From Pseudomonas monteilii NBRC 103158 = DSM 14164 (GTDB lineage: Bacteria; Pseudomonadota; Gammaproteobacteria; Pseudomonadales; Pseudomonadaceae), in NCBI RefSeq assembly GCF_000730605.1, contig NZ_BBIS01000051.1, forward strand, positions 1 through 64,000: 64,000 bases of DNA. The letters run 5' to 3'. The position numbers and the translations under genes were made by a program. Position 1 is the stretch's first letter; each line of letters starts with the position of its first letter. Positions 33,843-40,438 of the stretch are shown piece by piece. The notes beneath the pieces are model-generated. The model did no database searches. It worked only from the letters and a program-made list of their open reading frames with translations, and had not been told where the DNA came from.

Positions 33843-34319
33843 TCAGCTCCCGACGTAACTGGCGCAGCATTTCTTGAACTTCTGCCCGCTGGCGCAGGGG
33901 CAGGGGTCGTTGCGCCCGGCCTTCAACCCGACCGTAGGGTCGATGAAGTACCAGCGCCCGGCATGCTGGACGAACGCCGAGCGTTCACGGTGCTGGTGGT
34001 CGCCCTCCTGGTCGTGCCAGCGTGCGGTAAAGGTGACAAAGCCGTGTTCCGGTTGGCCGCCGAGTACTTCAGCGCTTTCTACCTCCAGGCCCAGCCAGGT
34101 GCTCTGGGCGCTCCAGGCGGCCATGGCGGCGCGGTCCAGGTCGGCTTGTTGGGCGGGCAAAGTGGTGGCCACCAGGTAGTCGACCAGGCCCAGCACGTAG
34201 GCACTGTAGCGTGAGCGCATCAGCGCCTGGGCATCGGGTGCCGGGGTGCCGGCATGGTAATGCCCACAGCAGGCATCAAGCAGGTTGCCACTGCCACAGG
34301 GGCAGACCGAGACACTCAT
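33843..34319 (-). CDS. YchJ-family SEC-C protein
   Basis: The 158-residue protein has SEC-C-type Cys motifs at both ends (VCPCGSGNLLDACCG at the N-terminus and NDPCPCASGQKFKKCC at the C-terminus) around the UPF0225/YchJ NTF2-like domain (LMRSRYSAYVLGLVDYL). Function unknown; zinc binding is expected. The ATG at 34319 overlaps the end of the upstream gene, in a run of three coupled minus-strand genes. Confidence 0.9.
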   Translation of the reverse strand: MSVSVCPCGSGNLLDACCGHYHAGTPAPDAQALMRSRYSAYVLGLVDYLVATTLPAQQADLDRAAMAAWSAQSTWLGLEVESAEVLGGQPEHGFVTFTARWHDQEGDHQHRERSAFVQHAGRWYFIDPTVGLKAGRNDPCPCASGQKFKKCCASYVGS

Positions 34320-34321
34320 CA

Positions 34322-34816
34322 TCACCACCAGTACTTGCCGAAGTTTTCAGGGTTGGCCCAGAACCTGGCGTTGAGCCAGTCCGGGACCTGCTTGTAGTCA
34401 TGTAGATCATAGGTGAACAGGCTCAATACCTGCTGGTCACGGCAGAATTTCTCACTGGCCGACAGGGCCAGGGCGAAAAAGTCGGTGTCTTGCCAGCCGC
34501 AGGCGGCCAGATCGGCCAGCACGGCAACCCGGCTGGCATTGAGGTTGCGGATGCCGCCGAGCAGCTCCAGGCCCGTGCGTTTGGGCAGGTGCTCCAGGCA
34601 GTCCACCAGCACCGCCAGGTCAAAACGCTGGGCCGCAAGCTCGGCCGGAAGCGGGCCAGGGGCCGCTGTGGCGATGGTCACCTGCGGGTGTGCCTCGGCG
34701 AAGGCGTCGAGCGCCGGGAAACGTGTGCCCACCAGCAGCAGGCGTTGCGGGGTGAAGCGCTCCAGCAGGGCTGCCAAAGCCTGCTGCGGCGTACGTTGGG
34801 AGAAACCTTCGGTCAT
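34322..34816 (-). CDS. DUF6231-type protein, methyltransferase-like fold
   Basis: The 164-residue protein resembles a short Rossmann methyltransferase (LLLVGTRFPALDAF; FDLAVLVDCLEHLPK) but lacks a clear glycine-rich SAM loop, so enzymatic activity is doubtful. I place it in the DUF6231 family with moderate confidence. GAGGA lies 6 bp before the ATG at 34816; a TTG two codons earlier is not well placed. It is first in a run with the YchJ-like and LEA2 genes. Confidence 0.78.
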   Translation of the reverse strand: MTEGFSQRTPQQALAALLERFTPQRLLLVGTRFPALDAFAEAHPQVTIATAAPGPLPAELAAQRFDLAVLVDCLEHLPKRTGLELLGGIRNLNASRVAVLADLAACGWQDTDFFALALSASEKFCRDQQVLSLFTYDLHDYKQVPDWLNARFWANPENFGKYWW

Positions 34817-34975
34817 TGCCAATCCTCGTTCAAGTCGTCCAAGACTAGCGGGCCGCAGCCTGCGGGCAAAGAGGCATGTGACCGCGTCGTGGCTGATTGC
34901 TGGCAGGGTTGGAATGCGCGGTCTTTACTCCCAGAGATCGGCCTTATGCCGATTCCCCCTAGGAGAAGCAATGAA

Positions 34976-35668
34976 ATGAGCATAGTACGCACAGCGATAC
35001 CCCTGGTACTGCTCACCAGTGTGTTGACTGGTTGTGCAGGTTTGCAAAAAACCGACTGGCCGAAATGTGCCGCCGTCGGGGGTGTAGGCGGCGCCGCATT
35101 GGGCGCTATTGAAAGTTCCAGCTGGGCTGGCTGGGGCGCGTTGCTGGGCGGTGGCCTGGCGGCGGGTTACTGCTGGGCCCATGGAGATGGCGACGAGGAT
35201 GGCGACGGCGTGCCGGACAGCCGTGACAAGTGCCCTGGCACCCCGCGTGGGGTGCAGGTCGATGCCAACGGGTGCCCGCCTGAGCCGGCAGCCGTGGTCG
35301 AGGAAGTGGTGGTGCAGAAAGAAGAGGTCATCGTCATTCGCGATGTGCACTTCGAATTCGACTCTGCGAAGCTGACCGCCCGCGATAAAGAGCGCCTCAA
35401 CACCATTGCCACGCGCCTCAAGCAGGAAGCGCCATCCGCCCGCCTGAGTGTCAGCGGCCACACCGACAGTGTGGGTTCCGACAGCTACAACCAGAAACTG
35501 TCCGAACGTCGTGCCCACTCGGTGACCGATTACCTGGTCGAGAGCGGCGTACCGCGCAGCAGCTTCGTTTCGGTGGTCGGTGCCGGTGAAACCCAACCGG
35601 TGGCTGACAATGCCACGGCCGAAGGGCGTGCGATGAACCGTCGTACCGAGATCAAGATCCAGCGGTAA
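34976..35668 (+). CDS. OmpA-family lipoprotein (first of a tandem pair)
   Basis: The 230-residue protein has a lipoprotein signal (LTGCAG, Cys about residue 19), a glycine-zipper segment (GGVGGAALGAIESS), an acidic calcium-binding-like repeat (DGDEDGDGVPDSRDKCPGTP) and a C-terminal OmpA peptidoglycan-binding domain (SVSGHTDSVGSDSYN). It likely tethers the outer membrane to peptidoglycan. The start ATG at 34976 lies one base after a two-codon reading frame (ATG AAA TGA, 34971-34979). It shares domain order with the next gene. Confidence 0.9.
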   Translation: MSIVRTAIPLVLLTSVLTGCAGLQKTDWPKCAAVGGVGGAALGAIESSSWAGWGALLGGGLAAGYCWAHGDGDEDGDGVPDSRDKCPGTPRGVQVDANGCPPEPAAVVEEVVVQKEEVIVIRDVHFEFDSAKLTARDKERLNTIATRLKQEAPSARLSVSGHTDSVGSDSYNQKLSERRAHSVTDYLVESGVPRSSFVSVVGAGETQPVADNATAEGRAMNRRTEIKIQR

Positions 35669-35676
35669 CACGGCAT

Positions 35677-35707
35677 GCGCCCGTGCCTTGAGCAGTGGCA
35701 CGGGCGC
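35677..35707 (+). terminator. Hairpin between the two OmpA-family genes
   Basis: A perfect 11-bp stem (35677-35687/35697-35707, GCGCCCGTGCC and its complement) is followed by GTCTTG. It may reduce read-through from the first gene to the second. Confidence 0.55.
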
Positions 35708-35757
35708 GTCTTGATGCCGGCCAGCCGTTTGTGGCCAAAGACACAGGAGCATTCAGC

Positions 35758-36477
35758 ATGAGTGTGACGTCGAAGGCGGCACTGCCGCTGTTGGTGGCTG
35801 CCAGCCTGCTCGCAGGCTGCGCTACCCATAGCGATGGCAGCGCGCCCCTCAACCAAAGGACCTGGCCCATCTGCAGCCTGTTGGGCGGCTTGGTCGGTGG
35901 CGGCCTGGGCGCTATCGAAAGTTCTGCCTGGGCCGCAGGTGGCGGCGCCCTGGGCGCCATTACCGGGGGGCTGATCTGCTATGCCCAGGACGGTGACGAA
36001 GATGGCGACGGTATTTTCGACCGCCGCGATCGTTGCCCCGACACCCCAGCCAACACGGCGGTCGACCACATGGGTTGCCCGTTGAAGGTGTATCCGGCAG
36101 CCCCCCCTGCTACCGCACCCGAACCTGCACCTGAGGTGATCATCCTGGATGACAACGGCGCGGTGATGTTCGCCTTCGATTCCGCCGACCTGACCCCGGC
36201 GGCCCAGCAACGGCTGCAAGGCCTGGTGGCTAAGCTCAATTCCCCGACGGTAGCCAAGGTCGCCGTGGTCGGGCACACCGACAGCGTGGGCTCCGACACC
36301 TACAATCAGGCGCTTTCCGAGCGCCGTGCCAGCAGTGTTGCCGAATACCTTATCAGCCAGGGCCTGGAGCCCGGCAAGGTCACCAGCCAGGGGCGTGGGG
36401 AAAGCGAGCCGGTCACCGACAACGAAACCGAGGAGGGCCGCGCGCGCAACCGACGGGTGGAGCTGCACCTCAACTGA
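35758..36477 (+). CDS. OmpA-family lipoprotein (second of a tandem pair)
   Basis: The 239-residue paralogue of the preceding gene has lipobox LLAGCATH (Cys about residue 21), a glycine zipper with the shared GAIESSAWA stretch, the acidic DGDEDGDGIFDRRDRCPDTP repeat and the OmpA domain (VVGHTDSVGSDTYN, ending in RARNRRVELHLN). The paralogues are most alike in the acidic repeat and OmpA domain and differ in the linker, suggesting an old tandem duplication. The ATG at 35758 gives a proper signal peptide. Confidence 0.9.
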   Translation: MSVTSKAALPLLVAASLLAGCATHSDGSAPLNQRTWPICSLLGGLVGGGLGAIESSAWAAGGGALGAITGGLICYAQDGDEDGDGIFDRRDRCPDTPANTAVDHMGCPLKVYPAAPPATAPEPAPEVIILDDNGAVMFAFDSADLTPAAQQRLQGLVAKLNSPTVAKVAVVGHTDSVGSDTYNQALSERRASSVAEYLISQGLEPGKVTSQGRGESEPVTDNETEEGRARNRRVELHLN

Positions 36478-36521
36478 GCGGCGCTGGCGCCTGCCTTGGC
36501 ATTGCAGTTAATGTGGGGTGC

Positions 36522-36543
36522 ACGGCCCGCTCGATCGGGCCGT
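36522..36543 (+). terminator. Hairpin after the second OmpA-family gene
   Basis: An 8-bp stem ACGGCCCG/CGGGCCGT has a 6-base loop and lies 45 bp after the stop; the following T-run is short. Confidence 0.5.
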
Positions 36544-36575
36544 CTCGACATAACAACAATCGATAGGGGCGGGGT

Positions 36576-36851
36576 ATGAAGTTCATCCTGGGCCTGGGCA
36601 AGGTCCTGACGGTCGCTTTCTGGGGGGTGGTGTTGTTCAATCAGTTGTTGCCACAACCTTTGCCCTTCAATCTGCTGATCAATGCCGCTGGTATTTTCCT
36701 GTTCGGCCTGCACCTGCTCGAAGTGCTGTTCTTCAATGGCAGCCTGCGTGGGCGCAGCCATCGCTGGTTCGACCGATTGCAGATCCTGTTGACGGGCATC
36801 TTCCATGTCATGTCCATTCCCCGTGCGCAGGAGGCGCCGCGAAATGCGTAA
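36576..36851 (+). CDS. DUF1145 membrane protein
   Basis: The 91-residue protein has two hydrophobic helices (about 5-25 and 32-55) and a short basic C-terminus. It fits the DUF1145 family of small inner-membrane proteins of unknown function. Its end overlaps the start of the collagen-like gene by 8 bp, so both are probably translated together. Confidence 0.85.
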   Translation: MKFILGLGKVLTVAFWGVVLFNQLLPQPLPFNLLINAAGIFLFGLHLLEVLFFNGSLRGRSHRWFDRLQILLTGIFHVMSIPRAQEAPRNA

Positions 36852-37602
36852 TCTGATGTTGCTGGCCATGTTGGCCACTCCCCTGGCTCAGGCCGAAAGC
36901 CTGGAAGTCGCCGCCAATTCCATGCTGCGCCTGCCCGACAAGTCGGCCAGCGTGCACCTCACGCACTTGCGTGTCGCTGATTCGGCAACCCTGCTGCTGC
37001 CTGCCTCGCTTGCGGAATTGAAGGTCGACCAGCTGGAGCTGGGGCGTGATGCGCGTATCGCCATTGCACCTTCCGATAGCCCGTTGCTGATCGAGGCGCG
37101 CAGCGCCAGGTTGGGCGAAGGCAGTGAATTCAGTGCTCCAGGGGCTGCCGGGAGCTACCAGCGGGCAGCCCGCTCGGGCCGCAGTCTGGACCTGAAACTG
37201 GCTGAACTGGATGCCGAACGGGTGGCGATCGATGCCCGTGGCGGCGCCGGTGCGCCGGGGTACGTGGGGCTTGATGGTGCCAATGGCCAGGCAGGTGGTT
37301 GCACATGGGGCCAGGCCAGTCGCGGTGCCAATGGCGATAATGGCGGCAACGGGCACGACGGCGCCCCGGGTGGGCGCATTCGTCTGAGCCTGCCGCAAGG
37401 GTTCCCGCAGGAGCACATTGTGGCGCGTCTGGATGGCGGCGCCCCGGGGAAGGCCGGGGCGGCAGGCAAGGCGGGTAAAGGCGGGGCGAGTAAAGGTTGC
37501 CTGGTGTACAGCACCGACGCTGGGGCCAATGGCCGGCCGGGACAGCCGGGCCAACCTGGGTTGGCGGGGGCCGCGGGTGAGCTGATCCTGCAGCGCCTCT
37601 GA
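36844..37602 (+). CDS. Exported protein with collagen-like Gly-Xaa-Yaa stretches
   Basis: The 252-residue protein has a Sec signal peptide (cleavage after PLAQA, about residue 17) and a globular region to about residue 115. Two long glycine-rich regions follow (about 128-180 and 197-245) with interrupted Gly-Xaa-Yaa triplets such as GAPGYVGLDGANGQAGG and GRPGQPGQPGLAGAAG, separated by a short beta-like segment (RIRLSLPQGF). There are two Cys in the repeats. I know no assigned function. The triplets could form a short trimeric stalk, or simply a disordered Gly-rich tail. Confidence 0.78.
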   Translation: MRNLMLLAMLATPLAQAESLEVAANSMLRLPDKSASVHLTHLRVADSATLLLPASLAELKVDQLELGRDARIAIAPSDSPLLIEARSARLGEGSEFSAPGAAGSYQRAARSGRSLDLKLAELDAERVAIDARGGAGAPGYVGLDGANGQAGGCTWGQASRGANGDNGGNGHDGAPGGRIRLSLPQGFPQEHIVARLDGGAPGKAGAAGKAGKGGASKGCLVYSTDAGANGRPGQPGQPGLAGAAGELILQRL

Positions 37603-37606
37603 GCCA

Positions 37607-37627
37607 CGCCGCTCCTACAAGGGGCCG
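37607..37627. repeat. REP-like half element
   Basis: CCGCTCCTACAAGGGG matches the distal part of the P. putida REP sequence; the palindromic core is missing or degraded. Confidence 0.45.
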
Positions 37628-37651
37628 CGCAGGTCGTTAGATAATCAGCTG

Positions 37652-38116
37652 TCAGAGCATCAGTCGCGAACTGGCAACTGCAACGACCGCCAGGCCCAGC
37701 AGGAGGTTGATCCCCACCATGCGCCGAATCCGCCCCAGCACTGCCGCACCCGTCGGCCAGTCCTCGGCTTGCACCGCCGTCTTCAGCTCGGGCAACAGCA
37801 ATGCCTGAATGCGCATGAACAAGGCAAACATGGCGATCCCTCCACCGATCATCACCTGCACATACTTCGGCGCAGTCTCGAAGCCGCTGAAGCGCATGTG
37901 CAACATGCCGATACCACTTATCGCCAAAATCGCTACAGCCACCCAGACCCAGCCGAAGAAGCGTCGGAAAACTTCCACCCACAGGCGCAGGCGCGCAGGC
38001 CCTTCAAGGGCTGCAACCGTTGCCGGGCGCAGCACCAGCCAGGCGAAGAACATGCCGCCGACCCATATCAGGGCAGCCAGGACATGCAGTGTGTAGGGCA
38101 GGGCAAAGGCAAGCAT
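37652..38116 (-). CDS. CopD-family inner-membrane protein
   Basis: The 154-residue protein has four membrane helices and histidines in the first helix region (YTLHVLAALIWVGGMFFAW), as in the CopD/DUF2269-like family linked to copper or haem handling. It stands alone. GGAG lies 6 bp before the ATG at 38116; the upstream in-frame ATG would overlap that site. Confidence 0.82.
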   Translation of the reverse strand: MLAFALPYTLHVLAALIWVGGMFFAWLVLRPATVAALEGPARLRLWVEVFRRFFGWVWVAVAILAISGIGMLHMRFSGFETAPKYVQVMIGGGIAMFALFMRIQALLLPELKTAVQAEDWPTGAAVLGRIRRMVGINLLLGLAVVAVASSRLML

Positions 38117-38214
38117 CCGGATCTCCATGCGGCATAATGGGCAATAGCGGGGTATGATAGCCGCCCCGTGTGAAACACTGAAAATATATCCAGCCCTTCG
38201 GGCGCCTGCAGACC

Positions 38215-40359
38215 ATGATCAGCAACGAACTCAAAGCCACCATCCAGGGCGCCTATTCGCGTTTTCTCGAAGCCAAGAGCCTCAAGCCGCGCTATGGCCA
38301 GCGCCTGATGATCGCCGAAGTGGCCAAGGTGCTTGGCGACATCGCCTGCGACGATGAAGGCCGCCGTGCCGGGGAGCCTGCCGTGGTGGCAGTCGAGGCG
38401 GGCACCGGTACCGGCAAGACCGTGGCCTACAGCCTGGCAGCCATCCCGGCCGCCAAGGCCGCCGGCAAGCGCTTGGTGATCGCCACCGCGACCGTGGCCC
38501 TGCAGGAGCAGATCGTTTTCAAGGACCTGCCCGACCTGATGCGCAACAGCGGGCTCAACTTCAGCTTCGCCCTGGCCAAGGGCCGTGGCCGTTACCTGTG
38601 CCTGTCCAAGCTCGACATCCTGCTGCAGGAAGGCCATGCCCAGTCGGCCACCGCCCAGCTGTTCGAGGAAGAAGGGTTCCGCATCGAAGTCGACGAGCGC
38701 AGCCAGAAGCTGTTCAACAGCATGATCGAGAAGCTCGCTGGCAACCGCTGGGACGGTGACCGTGACAGCTGGCCCGAGGCCCTGGAAGACCAGGACTGGG
38801 CACGGCTGACCACCGACCACAGCCAGTGCACGGGCCGCCACTGCCCGAACTTCCAGCAGTGCGTGTTCTACAAGGCCCGCGAAGGCATGGGCAAGGTCGA
38901 CGTGATCGTCACCAACCACGACATGGTGCTGGCCGACCTGGCCCTGGGCGGTGGCGCGGTGTTGCCCGACCCGCGCGATACCCTGTACGTGTTCGACGAA
39001 GGCCATCACCTGCCAGACAAGGCCATCGGCCATTTCGCCCATTATTCGCGCCTGCGCTCCACCGCCGACTGGCTGGAACAGACCGCCAAGAACCTGACCA
39101 AACTGTTGGCTCAGCACCCGTTGCCCGGTGACCTTGGCAAGTACATCGAGCAGGTGCCGGAGCTGGCGCGGGAAGTGCGTACCCAACAGCAGTTCATGTT
39201 CACCCTGTGCGAGCAGGTGGCAGACTTCCGCCCCAGCGAGGATACCGAAGGCCGCGAACGCCCGCGTTACCGCTTCGAGGGCGGTGTGGTGCCAGAGCAG
39301 ATCCGCGAAGTGGGCATCGAACTGAAAAAGGGCTTTGCCCGCCTCAACGACCTGTTCACCCGCCTGGCCGACCTGCTCAAGGAGGGCATGGACGGCGAGG
39401 TCAATATCGGCATCGCCAGCCATCAGGCCGAGGAGTGGTACCCGCTGTTTGGCAGCTTGGTCACCCGTGCCCAAGGCAACTGGGAACTGTGGACGGCCTT
39501 TACCGCCGAGGACCCGGAAGACAGCCCGCCCATGGCTCGCTGGCTGACGCTGGCCGAGAGTGGCGCTCTGTTCGACATCGAAGTCAACGCCAGCCCCATC
39601 CTCGCTGCCGAAATGCTCCGCCGCAGCCTGTGGAGTGTTGCCCACGGCGCACTGGTCACGTCGGCGACGTTGACCGCGCTGGGCAAGTTCGACCGTTTCC
39701 GCATGCGCTCGGGGTTGCCGCGCGATGCCGTCACCTGCGTGGTGCCCAGCCCGTTCGTACATGGCGATGCCGGTCTGCTGCGGGTCCCCGACCTGCAGGC
39801 CGACCCCCGCGATGCGGCGGCGCATACGGCGGCGATCATTCGTGAGCTGCCAAACATCGTCGAGGATGCCCGTGGCGCGCTGGTGCTGTTCTCGTCACGC
39901 AAGCAAATGCAGGATGTGTTCGACGGCCTGGACCGTGACTGGCGCAAGCTGGTGCTGATCCAGGGCAACCTGTCCAAGCAGGAAACCCTGAACAAGCACA
40001 AGGCGCGGGTCGATGATGGCCAGCACAGCGTGTTGTTCGGCCTGGCCAGCTTTGCTGAAGGTGTCGACCTGCCAGGTGCGTACTGCGAGCATGTGGTCAT
40101 CGCCAAAATACCTTTCTCCGTGCCCGACGACCCGGTGGAAGCCGCTTTGTCGGAGTGGATCGAGGCTCGCGGGGGCAACCCGTTCATGGAAATTGCCGTG
40201 CCCGACGCCTCGTTGAAGTTGATCCAGGCCTGTGGCCGCCTGCTGCGTACCGAGCAGGATCGCGGCGTCATCACCTTGCTCGACCGGCGCCTGGTCACCC
40301 AGCGCTACGGCAAGGCTATTCTCAATGCGCTGCCGCCGTTCCGGCGGGAGATTTCCTGA
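38215..40359 (+). CDS. dinG: ATP-dependent DNA helicase DinG
   Basis: The 714-residue XPD-like 5'-3' helicase has Walker A AGTGTGKT (62-69) and the Walker B variant FDEGHH. Four cysteines fit a [4Fe-4S] cluster: RYLCLSK, then C-x4-C-x5-C in the QCTGRHCPNFQQC stretch, the same spacing as E. coli DinG. Motif VI is seen as QACGRLLRTEQDRG. It resolves R-loops and unusual DNA structures. I do not see a LexA-type CTGT-N8-ACAG box in the 98-bp space upstream, so SOS control is not supported. Confidence 0.95.
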   Translation: MISNELKATIQGAYSRFLEAKSLKPRYGQRLMIAEVAKVLGDIACDDEGRRAGEPAVVAVEAGTGTGKTVAYSLAAIPAAKAAGKRLVIATATVALQEQIVFKDLPDLMRNSGLNFSFALAKGRGRYLCLSKLDILLQEGHAQSATAQLFEEEGFRIEVDERSQKLFNSMIEKLAGNRWDGDRDSWPEALEDQDWARLTTDHSQCTGRHCPNFQQCVFYKAREGMGKVDVIVTNHDMVLADLALGGGAVLPDPRDTLYVFDEGHHLPDKAIGHFAHYSRLRSTADWLEQTAKNLTKLLAQHPLPGDLGKYIEQVPELAREVRTQQQFMFTLCEQVADFRPSEDTEGRERPRYRFEGGVVPEQIREVGIELKKGFARLNDLFTRLADLLKEGMDGEVNIGIASHQAEEWYPLFGSLVTRAQGNWELWTAFTAEDPEDSPPMARWLTLAESGALFDIEVNASPILAAEMLRRSLWSVAHGALVTSATLTALGKFDRFRMRSGLPRDAVTCVVPSPFVHGDAGLLRVPDLQADPRDAAAHTAAIIRELPNIVEDARGALVLFSSRKQMQDVFDGLDRDWRKLVLIQGNLSKQETLNKHKARVDDGQHSVLFGLASFAEGVDLPGAYCEHVVIAKIPFSVPDDPVEAALSEWIEARGGNPFMEIAVPDASLKLIQACGRLLRTEQDRGVITLLDRRLVTQRYGKAILNALPPFRREIS

Positions 40360-40360
40360 C

Positions 40361-40382
40361 CGCCGGAGCACTTGCTCCGGCG
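40361..40382 (+). terminator. Hairpin terminator after dinG
   Basis: A perfect 10-bp stem CGCCGGAGCA/TGCTCCGGCG with a 2-base minimal loop begins 2 bp after the dinG stop; a weak T-rich stretch follows. Confidence 0.6.
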
Positions 40383-40438
40383 CGTTGTCCATTACTCAGT
40401 CTTGGGCCATGACGGCCCTGAAGGAGAGCCCCAGCCTT

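Noticed and set aside
38117..38214. LexA-type operator upstream of dinG
   Set aside because: No CTGT-N8-ACAG sequence is present in this space, so SOS control is not supported by sequence.
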